Shown here: positions 1 to 8,263 of the stretch, piece after piece
Layout of the letters: each line of letters opens with the position of its first letter
How positions within the stretch are numbered: the stretch's first letter is position 1
Source of the DNA: Cristatella mucedo
Taxonomy: Eukaryota; Bryozoa; Phylactolaemata; Cristatellidae
Assembly: GCA_009760855.2 (NCBI GenBank)
Contig: WPIO01000159.1
Location: 572,501-592,500, forward strand
Reading direction: 5' to 3'
Length of the DNA stretch: 20,000 nucleotides
The notes under the pieces: generated by a model
The model's input: only the letters and a program-made list of their open reading frames with translations
Database searches by the model: none
What the model was told of the DNA's origin: nothing
Translations under genes and position numbers: made by a program

Positions 1-766
1 TATTTCCGTCTGTAGCTCCACAAACATTATATGGGAGTCTTTTTTATATCGCACTCACAGCCTAAGCGGCTTTCGCTACGCATTCCGTAGCCAACAGAAT
101 TCATCTCATGCAACAAAAAGAAAGTGGCAAGCATTGCAGAGTCAGGAGAGCAGTTTAAGTTGTGAGTAGCAGCAGTTCAGGACCGCTGAAAAGGCTGAGC
201 CATAGTCGGCAGCAGAAGAGTAGAGCTCGTGGTGTAAGAATTGTGGAAGCAAGTTCCACAGTATAGGACCTGCAGAATTAAAGCTTCTGTCGCCAATGGT
301 CTTTAAGCAGAGGAATGGAACAGCTAATTTATTGTCCGTGCAGGACGTGAGGGCACGAGGAGGCTGAAACTGGTGCAGCAGTTCAGCTAGGTACGAAGGA
401 GCCAAGCCATGGCGGGCCTTGTGGGCCAGCGTAACAACTTTTCTCTGTAACCGTTGATCAACTGTGCAGCCATCCTAGCTCTTTTAGCAAAGGAGACAAA
501 TGGTCAAACCTCTGGGATTTGAAAGCTAGCCTTGCAGCCATATTCATAGCCATTTGTAGTTGCCTAGTCACCTTTTTTGGTAGCCCGGCCAAAAGGGAAT
601 TACAATAATCAAGCTGAGGCAGAACTAAGGAGCTAGTAAAATTTTTTTGCAAGCCACTTGGAAGACAGCTCCTTATCTTAGATAAAGATTGGACGTGATG
701 GCTAGCTGTAGAAGCAGTCTTCTGAGTGAAGCTTTTAAAATTGAGGTAGCTGTTGACGTACTACTT
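1..766 (-). mobile_element. LINE family B copy 1 (5'-truncated)
   Basis: This is a non-LTR retrotransposon of the Jockey/CR1/L2 type, read right to left. The coding remains are at about 142-766 and the 3' UTR at 1-141; the left end runs off the window. Its 3' UTR matches the other family B copies: the CCGTCTGTAGCT block near position 6 recurs near 16441, and the block around 100-180 (GTAGCCAACAGA, TTCATCTCA, TCAGGAGAGCAGTT) recurs around 18307-18373. No ATT tail or hairpin like that of family A is visible at this end. Homology to the family fades right of about 766, so the copy is 5'-truncated, as is usual for LINEs. The family is seen directly; the clade name is inferred from the protein motifs. 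Confidence 0.85.
142..766 (-). pseudogene. LINE family B ORF2 C-terminal remnant (after the RT palm)
   Basis: This is the end of a LINE reverse-transcriptase protein. Reading leftward from about 766, the frame runs through a stretch ending SKIRSCLP, then LDYCNSLLAGLP (about 590-625), NMAARL, and FDHLSPLLKELGWLH (about 465-510). A single extra base near 463 breaks the frame. In the next frame it continues through VDQRLQRKVVTLAHKARHGL and LAPSYLAELLHQF to DRSFNSAGPILWNLLPQFL (about 235-295), and stops at 142. These are the standard C-terminal blocks of Jockey/CR1/L2-like proteins, which lie after the catalytic palm. No catalytic residues are included and no endonuclease domain is present. With only one frameshift over some 200 codons, it is the least damaged coding stretch in the window. 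It is not expected to be functional. Confidence 0.85.
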
Positions 767-950
767 GGTTTACTTCAGTCGCAGAGCTCGGACGTATTGC
801 ATAGCATAGACCCAGTGGACGCGTGACGACGCAATCGGTGCTTGAGCGGTGTCGCCTCGCCCTCAAGCAAAACGCGAAGCAAAGGCTAGCTTATCCAATG
901 ACCTCATTTGCACAGCGGCAGAAGAGCCTGAGTGGTGAGCACTCCCAATT
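767..950. other. Unassigned stretch between LINE B copy 1 and a tRNA-like segment
   Basis: There is no recognisable gene here. On the minus strand this would be the body lying 3' of the tRNA-like head at 951-1020, if that head belongs to a SINE. I see no body sequence shared with the other two tRNA-like segments. Confidence 0.4.
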
Positions 951-1020
951 GCGGAGAACTCGAAGCCACTACTTGGGTCGTAAACTGCGTGCACCTGCTA
1001 CTCCAGGGCTACGACCCAGA
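951..1020 (-). repeat. tRNA-like segment (possible SINE head), copy 1
   Basis: Read on the minus strand, this has a degenerate Pol III A box (TAGCCCTGGAG, near 1012) and a B box (GCTTCGAGTTC, near 960), about 45 nt apart. That is the spacing of a tRNA gene, where the boxes sit near positions 8 and 52. The sequence does not fold into a complete cloverleaf, and the T stem is broken. That argues for a decayed tRNA-derived SINE or pseudo-tRNA rather than a working tRNA gene. It shares the GCCCNGG form of the A box with the segments at 9504-9573 and 13461-13524. Confidence 0.4.
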
Positions 1021-1637
1021 TCCTAGGAAAGGCAGTGTTCTGTAGGCAGTGCGATTGTGCAGTTTACTAGGAAGCCGATCGGAGGTAACTCAGCGGGCGT
1101 GTGACGTGTACGTCACGCAGCGGGCATGTGACTTGAAGGCGGCTGCAGGAAAAAAAGAGTCGGGCTCATCTAACACACGACTACCAGGGCGGCTGGAACA
1201 CGTAGCTAGCGGTGCGCCACTCTTCAAATTATGCACGGGTCCAAGGAAACAGCACAGTTCAAGAAGGGTCGCAGACTGCACCGGCATGACTCATTCAACT
1301 GTTACAGTCATCTAACGAATCTCGTTAATTGAGCAGACGTCATTACGTAATCACCACAGCTGCAACCTTCAACTGATATACGCTGCTCTGTTGGCGAATT
1401 ATCTGGAGAGCGAAATATTCTTTGGAGCTTTTTGACCGGTCGTCAAGATTCAATATTATCGACCAGCGACGACCGCAATATTCCTCTAGTGTGACTAAGC
1501 CGCATCGCTAGGGCGAATGGCGGACTTATCAAGAGCTTGGCTAACGAGTCTCGCTTTATTGACTGACCGCCTAGGCCGGATCGTGCGAAGGTCAGCTTCC
1601 TGCTAGTAGAGCAATTGCACGTGACCCCGTGATGAGT
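1021..1637. other. Unassigned non-coding stretch
   Basis: No gene or known repeat is recognised. It contains a near-perfect palindrome, GTGACGT-GT-ACGTCAC, at 1101-1116. A 15-bp direct repeat, CAGCGGGCRTGTGAC, sits at 1091-1105 and 1118-1132. Short ORFs run on both strands here, overlap each other, and have no recognisable content. Confidence 0.5.
1101..1116. repeat. Short palindrome with CRE-like half-sites
   Basis: Seven-base arms GTGACGT and ACGTCAC face each other across 2 bases. TGACGT is the half-site of CREB/ATF-type binding sites, but here the halves are separated by 2 bp, unlike the contiguous TGACGTCA. Binding is speculative. Confidence 0.35.
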
Positions 1638-1856
1638 CAGTCGCTGCCCACGACTTCGGCTTCCACGCCGTCGCATATGACGCTCGACTCGATACGTTCA
1701 TTGAGAACCTCAGTCGCTGCCCACGACTTCGGCTTCCACGCCGTCGCATATGACGCTCGACTCGATACGTTCATTGAGAACCTCAGTCGCTGCCCACGAC
1801 TTCGGCTTCCACGCCGTCGCATATGACGCTCGACTCGATACGTTCATTGAGAACCG
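1638..1856. repeat. Tandem repeat, 3 copies of a 73-bp unit
   Basis: Units start at 1638, 1711 and 1784, each with CAGTCGCTGCCCACGAC. The three units are identical except for the last base of the third. After 1856 the sequence departs from the unit after CAGT. The period of 73 is not a multiple of 3, so the frame changes with each unit and it does not encode a repeated peptide. The lack of divergence points to recent duplication, in contrast to the decayed LINEs around it. Each unit carries the motif GTCGCATATGACG. Confidence 0.95.
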
Positions 1857-2272
1857 CAGTGGTGGCTGCGGCCATGGCTTGCATAGAATAGGATGACATC
1901 GCTTTTACGGCGGGCACTCTCTGGCAATTAAGACTTCTCCTTACGAGTTATGCTAAACGTCTGCTCAGATGCGCTTAGCGAATATGTTTGCGATTTGATA
2001 TCGATATTCACAACCTGGTAATGCTCGGTGGCTACATTATTTCTCGAAGAATACTTTCCGGAAGCAGCAACTCCAAAATGAACAGTATTGTGTCGTGTAT
2101 AAGTCCTCTTTTTTTCAAAAGTTGGGGTCAGATAAAGGAGAGGGAGCTTTTACATTGGAGGTTACTTTTTTCTTTAATACTTCACTAAACAACGTACCTG
2201 CTTTGAATGGATTTCCGGAATTTGAATATATTTTGGACGCATTTTGAATGCATTTGTGGCATTTCAAATGAG
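1857..2272. other. Unassigned stretch
   Basis: No gene is recognised. The right half becomes AT-rich and leads into a short acidic coding trace starting at 2273. Confidence 0.5.
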
Positions 2273-2442
2273 ATGGACGGAATGGAAGATGACACAGTCT
2301 ACAGCACGAGTGACGATGACAATTACGGTGTTGCACAGAGTTTCCACAAAATTTCAAACTTGTGATATGAACGAGGACGATAGAGGGCATCATCGCCATT
2401 CCTGATGCAGAGGATAGTGGTAGTGACAGGAGTGATTATTAG
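2273..2442 (+). pseudogene. Acidic Ser/Asp-rich coding trace, possibly a decayed transposase N-terminus
   Basis: An ATG at 2273 opens a 30-codon frame starting MDGMEDDTVYSTSDDDNYG, stopped by TGA at 2363-2365. A second frame from about 2377 to TAG at 2440-2442 encodes IAIPDAEDSGSDRSDY, also acidic. Joined by a frameshift, the two resemble the acidic, Asp/Ser-rich N-terminus common in piggyBac-type transposases. There is no catalytic domain, and composition is the only clue. It could equally be unrelated low-complexity coding DNA. Confidence 0.2.
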
Positions 2443-2864
2443 CAGCCTTGACATTGTTCAGTTCATTCAGTTATTGAATAAAAGTAGTTTTTCCAAAAAA
2501 TTGGTTCAAAAATTTGGAGGCATTGTACAATGAGGGTGGGGCTTACGCACGGTAAAATACGGTAACCGTACTGTCACTCTCTTGTGCAAGACCACTTCTC
2601 ACCGACCTATACAACGCTCGATATTCTTTTGGGGCGTTAAGTGGTGGAGAAGTTCTTCGGGTCATTAAGCTAAATATTATGTTAGTTGGGAACCGCTGTA
2701 AAAATGACTGGCTATAGCCACACATATTAGCACACTTTTCAAATGAAAACGTGATTCAACCTCTAAAGCTTGTCAGTATTGCGAATGCGAGATTGGCCTT
2801 CGACCAAAACGTTTGGCGCATTGTGGAAATAACTTCGATAGATGTCCGTCCAACGGTAAACGTT
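2443..2864. other. Unassigned AT-rich stretch before LINE A copy 1
   Basis: No gene is seen. A small palindrome, ACGGTAACCGT, lies near 2560-2571. The last part (about 2760-2864) may hold badly decayed upstream LINE sequence, because the next segment enters the LINE frame abruptly at HSLAPAYL. Confidence 0.4.
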
Positions 2865-3122
2865 CATTCTTTGGCTCCAGCCTATCTCTCAGATCTATTC
2901 TCCCACCAGGCCAAGCATCGTATCACCCGCTTTTCGGAATCCAACAGTTTACCAATACCTCGTACAAACCTCAAATCATTTTGAGACCGTGCATTTAGTT
3001 CGTATGCTCCCGAAGCCTGGAACTCCCTCCCGACTTGCGTCAGAACATCCCCTGACTTGACCACATTTAAAAGGAACTTAAAAACACACCTATTTAGGAC
3101 AGCATTTAGTGGGTCCCTGTGA
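2865..3122 (+). pseudogene. LINE family A ORF2 C-terminal end
   Basis: The frame reads HSLAPAYLSDLFS at the start, then PIPRTNLKSF, an in-frame TGA at 2982-2984, DRAFSSYAPEAWNSLPT, TTFKRNLKTHLFRTAFSGSL and a stop at 3120-3122. These are the last blocks of Jockey/CR1/L2-like proteins, including the W-N-S-L-P block and the terminal FK..LKTHLF motif. It has one nonsense mutation in about 86 codons and no frameshift. The catalytic RT region is missing through 5' truncation. Confidence 0.85.
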
Positions 3123-3353
3123 TTAGTCCTTCACGTGCTTATGCGTGCTGACACTGTGCATGCTGCCACTAACCACATGTGCATGCTGACCCTGTGCATG
3201 TCACCCATAACCATGTTATTCATGTTGTTTTTCAAGCATGATTTTACTCACCATTCAATCGTGCTTCTCTTTGCAGCAAATGTGAAGCGCCTAGAAAGAG
3301 ATTGAGTTCTCTGAGGGCGCTTTATCGAGTACATTATTATTATTATTAATTTT
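2865..3353 (+). mobile_element. LINE family A copy 1, 3' part with complete tail
   Basis: This is the 3' end of a LINE: coding remains at 2865-3122, a 3' UTR, then a terminal hairpin and (ATT)n. Hairpin arms AAGCGCC (3285-3291) and GGCGCTT (3316-3322) enclose TAGAAAGAGATTGAGTTCT. The (ATT)n tail lies at about 3333-3349. LINE 3' ends of this kind are the site recognised by the element's own reverse transcriptase. The UTR holds an imperfect duplicate, GCTGACACTGTGCATG at 3147-3162 and GCTGACCCTGTGCATG at 3185-3200. The matching tail at 3908-4080 is in the opposite orientation. Confidence 0.9.
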
Positions 3354-3907
3354 AATCGCTAGGGCCGGCGCCTGCGCCATTAATTACCATCCATCCTCCC
3401 TGGGTTGTACCGCCGTGACTCCTAATTTAACTTAAGCAATTCAGCAATGCCAGCCTACTCGTCCGCCCAGGTCCTCTTGGTGTATAATTAAATAGCCACT
3501 CCTTGCATTAGTGTAGCGGTTCTTAGCGACAGAAGCTGTCGCTCCGCTCTGCTCTGCTATTGGCTGAGTCGCTTGCTGTCGCCGCTCGGCGGCTCTCATG
3601 CGCGACGTTGAGATGGCTGCTACCGCCGATCGCGACCCTTCCAGCCGTTCTTAGTGATGTCTAAGTCGAAGGTCACTTCTGTCACCTTGCTAGGCAACGG
3701 TCAACTACTCTCGCCAAGCTTGGGTACGCTTTCTATTTACGTCCGCTTTCTTGTGCGAAGTGTCCTGTCTTCGGTTACCCATTTCAAAGCGCAACGGCTT
3801 GGAATCTCACGATTTCTCAAACTTTCTCATGCAGAAGACACGTATCGTGACCGTGCAGGCTGTACATAAAGTCACACGCAGTTCTGAAACGTCAATTTTT
3901 TAAGCTT
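3354..3907. other. Segment between two inverted LINE A tails
   Basis: The stretch lies between the 3' ends of two oppositely oriented LINE A tails. It contains a perfect 8-bp inverted repeat around a 3-base loop (AGCGACAG-AAG-CTGTCGCT, 3525-3543), an inverted CCAAT box (ATTGG at 3559-3563) and CpG-rich sequence to about 3660. An 18-codon frame starts at ATG 3600. The CCAAT box and CpGs could suggest a promoter, but no downstream gene is visible. Confidence 0.4.
3525..3543. repeat. Perfect 8-bp hairpin
   Basis: AGCGACAG and CTGTCGCT are exact reverse complements around the loop AAG. No U-tract or known terminator context is present. It may be chance or part of a lost element. Confidence 0.5.
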
Positions 3908-4080
3908 GATAATAATAATAATAATAATAATGATAATGCACTTGATAAAGCACCCTCAGAGAACTCAACCTCTTTCTAGGCGCTTTACATTTGCTGCAAA
4001 GGGAAGCACGATTGAATGGTGAGTAATATCATGCTTGATAAACAGCATGAATGGTTAAGGGTGACACGCAAAGGGTCAGC
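3908..4080 (-). mobile_element. LINE family A copy 2, tail only
   Basis: On the minus strand this starts at GCTGACCCTTTGCGTGTC (about 4080) and runs through GCAGCAAATGTAAAGCGCC, the AGAAAGAG hairpin loop and GGGTGCTTTATC to an (ATT)n tail at 3908-3932. It matches the end of copy 1 closely by eye over its whole length, in inverted orientation. Copy 1 has GGCGCTT where this copy has GGTGCTT, so one arm of its hairpin carries a G:U-type change. No coding sequence is included. Confidence 0.9.
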
Positions 4081-5556
4081 GAGCTTCCGCGAACTGTTTC
4101 TCGCAGCAGAGAGCAATTCAGACGCCCGCGCCGTCCATTTCAAGCCGAAGGCAACCGAGCCAGAGCAGCAGCCCCGTCGTCCGAAGCCGAAGCACGCCGA
4201 GAGTGTCGCAGTGGGTCCACTGCTTTTCGCCAGGAATGACCGGTGTTTGGGCGAGTCGGGAGGTACGCTACGGTACGCTACGCAGACGATATTGCAACAT
4301 CCCAGAGAATATATGCCGTTCCTGAGCGGGAAGGATTAAGAAAGGGTCATCTCGTCACCTGTCGTTTGACGGCATCGAAAGCCAAACTCGTGTACAAGTC
4401 AGTTAGGCTTTGGGTTTCGGAGAGCTGTATGCTACAGTGGCTGTGCGTCCGCCGCCCATCTCTGTAGCTTTGAAATAGACTCATCTGCGCTACGGACGTA
4501 ACGTACTCGCGTGTAACGGTACGGTTGCTCTTTCCTGAAGCCGCGGCGTCCCGCTACCGACGGCTTACCTGGGTGCGTTGGCGCTGCGCCTGCGACTCGG
4601 CAGCCTCGCTCTGAGGTGTCACGTTCGCCGGTAGTTGTTAACTCGCGTCGGCTAGGACTAGTGCTGTCGAGGGTGCTGTGTTTGTAGCACCCGACATTCG
4701 TGCAGAAGGTGCTACATCACACGCGAGACCGTGCGGCAAAGGCAGGGTGCTTAGCGGATCGCTTCTCGCTGACGATTTCTTCCGCAGCCCGGACAGTAAA
4801 CTGCTACTCCCGTCTCGATGCCAGCGCAGCACTGCTTGCAGAGTAACCGTGTTCGCTGTGTGGGCCAATTCGCCGAGCGATTGCGCCGCCGTCCCCCCCT
4901 TTTACGACGGTCAGCACTGTCCTAGCGCCTACGCCGGTGGCATGCGCACGGTGCGCCGGCGGTCACTTGTCTCGTGCTCCGCCCTCGTCAAGAAACCGGC
5001 CGGCGGCGCTAGTCCGCGCGTCGTCGGCTAGGCTTGCGACGCCCTCCTCACTTTAACCGCCGCATCGTTTCCTTAAAGCGAGTAGGCGTCGCCGAGCGTC
5101 CGCGGCCTCGTACTCGTATTGCCTCGTACTGAATCCAGTCCAGCAGACGCTCGGGGCAGCGAGCTCCGGGCTTTGGAGCTGAATGAGCCGAAGGCGCCGA
5201 GCATCCAGGCGATCTGAGCTCTGACGCGCAACCGAGCAATTCGAATGATAAGAGTGAGCGGCGTCTACCGTCCAGCTGCGCCCGTACTGACCTCATCCCG
5301 CTGTCCGTCTTCCAGTCAAGAAAGACTTACTTGCCCTCTGAGAGCGCAACCGTGTCCTCCCTGTGAGACCTGGATTTCCGTCTGGGCTACCGTATTTAGC
5401 ACAAGTCTCAAGTATAGGCTCCGCGTCCTTCAATGGGGTTCGTATCGTGTCACTCACGACGAAATCAATGCTAGACCATGGAAAAGTGACTTCCGCCTAA
5501 TCACGCTTCCGTCCTCCGCATTGAAAACACTCAATGAGTTGTGGCAGAACTGCTAA
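4081..5556. other. CpG-rich stretch with no recognised gene
   Basis: GC- and CpG-rich sequence, densest at about 4480-5310. A 10-bp motif, GGTACGCTAC, is repeated in tandem at about 4261-4280. Open frames occur on both strands, the longest on the plus strand at 4678-5031 with a GTG start. They overlap antisense frames and have no recognisable domain, so I do not call them genes. CpG-rich DNA in an animal genome may be a promoter or unmethylated region, but no downstream exon is evident. Confidence 0.4.
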
Positions 5557-7579
5557 ACTCGTATGCTAAAACAAAAGTTTCTTTTGCGGAAGTCCTAAAA
5601 ATAGGACTAGCCATTGCTGACCAACGATGATCTGGGCTAATCTTTAGGATTGAGGTAGAAATTTCTAGTTGAAAGCGAAATGCTGAACGATGTAAACCAG
5701 CGGCCTCGGGAGATAATTTGCACTCCGCTAAATGTATACTCTGGGACTTGCCAATCAGTACTACTTATGCGCTCGCTCAGCTAATGACTTGCGAGCAGCA
5801 TGCACGATAAGGCATCGTTGTATCGCCAGAAACATCATTTAGAACAACAGGAATTATCAAGATAGGCAGGCTATTCGACGGAAAAAGATAATGTTGCGTC
5901 CTGCGATTATCAACTTTCAGCTGGGCTGCCAACTTTGAACTGGAGAGTGCCAACGAAGTAGCCTCAACAAGCAGGCTTATGTGCAGCGCAAAAGTTATTA
6001 GAAAATCAGACGATTAAGGCAAGCCCGATGGTGGTGCTACATATCACGTACGGACGTGGTGGATAGCTGGAGGCGGATGTGGGGGGCCTTGCCACGCCCA
6101 CGACCGTGTTCGACAGGTAGCACCAGATAGCGACATGGCAATGCAGACAGTGCAGACAGCGATTGAGACGTCTCGGTTCGATCGTATGAGTACAACTCGT
6201 CTGAGTGCGACACGATGAGAAGGCGATGCATCCTGCGAGAGGATAGCGGCTCTGCTACACCACGTGATGCCAATTTCCCGATCGCATCGGCGAGCCAGAA
6301 GACGTCCGGAGGGCAAAAGCTCAAACGACTCAAACTGTTGCCATTGTGCCAGGGCTCTACAAGGCTACACGCGACCGATCGTCCGAGGATGGAAATGAGA
6401 GTTTTGATTATAGGAGAGAATGGTGCAATGCTCGGCGAAGGTGACGTTTCCGCTTTTCTGCCGACTCTGAGATGGAGACCAGTTACAACATTGCAGAAAT
6501 AAGCAATCTTACGAGCGGCGAGATATTAATTTGTATGCGCCCTATTTATGCAGGACTTCCAATCTGGCCTGCATATACCGCAAGAGCCTGACCATTCTAG
6601 CGACGGTCTGCCGGTCGGTGAGTCATTGAGCTGAGCCTTTGCTGCCATAGGTTCGGGATGAGTCTGTCTGGAGTCACCTGCACTGCCACCTGCAATATGC
6701 AGGCGATGCTATTCGCTTTCGCCAGCTCGGGTTTCGCTGCTTATGTAATTTTGAGTTCGTCGTCTTTATCATTTAGGTAGTTGCGAGAGTCAGCATTGTA
6801 AACATTGTAAGTATGTAAACATCGCACGCATTTTGATGCTGCCTGAAATTGGGAGGATTACCCGGATATAACTACAATATCGTAGATAGTAGACACTGGA
6901 CTGAGGTGCTCCTGCGTTACTACAAGGAAATTAGGTTTCCCTTGGCGATCTTTCGTCTTTGGCGATTTTCGAAGTGTTGTTGCAGCATTGTTGTGAGCCA
7001 ACTATAAATTACTTAGAAAATAATATAAGACACGCATAAGCCACAAATTGAGAGTCAGAGGCGAAAGTTTCTTTCGGATGACACCAGCCTACGTGGAGGT
7101 GATATCTGCTAGCCGACGCAGCTGGAGAAGTTTCGACAGACACGGTCGGCGCAGCATTCAAATTTTACGCACAGTTTTCAACCTAACACTGCCATTCAAA
7201 TTCGCAAAAGCCAGCGGGCAATGCGTACAGATGTGCTGCTGTACAAAGCTCTGCTTCTCCGAGAGCTGTGGGTGCCGCCTGCTCTGTGTGTGGAACTGGC
7301 TACGTGCTCTCCAACTTCTGCTATTTGCTTTGCGAGTAGGACTCCGACAGCGCCTGTACGAGAAAGCTCCTAAGATTAACGGTCCTCACTTTAGGTTAGC
7401 ATGCCATGTGATCCGTGGATGACACACATTGACCCTAGCGGCATTAAGGCTATTTCGACTTATAACTATACGATTTAAAGCTAATCGAGCCTTTCCGGCA
7501 GTAACTAGATAAACGTTTCGAGAGCAAATAGACTCTTAACAGAAATCGGGATTGAACTAAGTAAATCTGCAGATTTACA
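5557..7579. other. Unassigned intergenic stretch
   Basis: I see no gene, RNA or known repeat. Two exact TGTAAACA motifs (forkhead-type sites) lie 17 bp apart at 6797-6804 and 6814-6821. Open frames near 6037-6502 occur on both strands, and a plus-strand frame at 7048-7422 starts at an arbitrary position. None resembles a known protein. Confidence 0.45.
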
Positions 7580-7930
7580 AGAGACAGCAGTAGCGGCAGC
7601 AGTAGAAGCCTTTTGGATGACTATGCTCTTCGTGAGCGCCGATCATTTCACCTTGTAGCAGCTGTTTGCAGAAGCTGCAGGAGCCAGCACATATGGCCGC
7701 AGCAACCAGCTGGCAGAAGCAGGTCATGCACCGGAAGTGAGAGAAAAGGCAGCCTGGTTGCAAAGGAATTGTGGAGACAAGTTTTACACTGTGCTGAGAA
7801 CAAGTAAGCAAGAGAAAGTACGCGCAGTCGTCAAGGAAAGAGGATGAGGACGGCTAATCTATTGTCTCGACACCGTCCAGAGGGAACCACGGTGCTGTAG
7901 CAGCCGCCGAACGGCTCCGATAAGAAGTGC
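7580..7930 (-). mobile_element. LINE family B copy, highly diverged 3' part
   Basis: Blocks match family B in the correct order. GGAATTGTGGAGACAAGTTTT near 7765 corresponds to GAATTGTGGAAGCAAGTTCC near 238 of copy 1. CGGCTAATCTATTGTC near 7850 corresponds to ACAGCTAATTTATTGTC near 328. On the minus strand the protein has a faint LWNSLPxFL-like segment. The matches are patchy, and the edges (especially the left) are uncertain. No frame survives. Confidence 0.55.
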
Positions 7931-8008
7931 GTTGTACCACCCTCTGCATCCTACTCGACTGGGTTCAGATAGACTAGGTTCAGCAGCTACGTTGCTTTAG
8001 CTTTGGAA

Positions 8009-8041
8009 ACCCAGTCACCCTATGCAGCATCTGTAAAGTGC
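8009..8041 (+). repeat. 33-bp direct repeat, left copy (start of LINE A tail)
   Basis: This is identical to 8179-8211. It ends GCAGCATCTGTAAAGTGC, which is the beginning of a family A 3' tail. The two copies flank the TA-rich palindromic insertion at 8042-8178, like a target-site duplication, though 33 bp is long for one. Confidence 0.9.
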
Positions 8042-8111
8042 ACGATTAATACGTAATCAACTAATGTTTATATATATACACATATATATATATATATACA
8101 CATATATATAT

Positions 8112-8158
<47 letters not shown>

Positions 8159-8178
8159 CTGATTGAACAGCCTTATTT
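8042..8178. mobile_element. TA-rich palindromic element between 33-bp direct repeats
   Basis: The 137-bp insert has a left part GATTAATACGTAATCAACT, a long TA/CA microsatellite (about 8068-8155) and a right part ATTAGCTGATTGAACAGCC. The inner arms AATCAACTAAT (8055-8065) and ATTAGCTGATT (8154-8164) are inverted complements with one mismatch. The same ends and core occur at 9218-9285, where the arms are perfect, without the 33-bp flanks. That supports a mobile unit rather than a local tandem duplication. It has no coding capacity. It could be a MITE-like or foldback element; the family is unknown to me. Confidence 0.6.
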
Positions 8179-8263
8179 ACCCAGTCACCCTATGCAGCAT
8201 CTGTAAAGTGCCTAGACAGAGATTCAGCTCTCTGAGGGCTTTCTACAAATGTATTATTATTCT
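8179..8263 (+). mobile_element. LINE family A copy 3, tail only
   Basis: The tail reads GCATCTGTAAAGTGCCTAG, then AGAGATTCAGCTCTCTGAGGG and a short ATTATTATT. It matches the family A terminal hairpin region. The GGGCTTTCT arm has lost bases relative to copy 1. Its first 33 bases are repeated at 8009-8041, so the TA-rich element apparently inserted into this tail. Confidence 0.75.

Noticed and set aside
1638-1856. CRISPR-like array
   Set aside because: Units are contiguous and identical with no unique spacers, and the context is animal DNA; this is a tandem repeat.
3600-3656. 18-codon frame MRDVEMAATADRDPSSRS after a CCAAT box
   Set aside because: Too short and without any similarity; the CCAAT motif alone does not make a promoter.
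4678-5031. 117-codon plus-strand frame
   Set aside because: It starts at GTG, sits in CpG-rich DNA where long frames arise by chance, is opposed by a minus frame, and matches no family.
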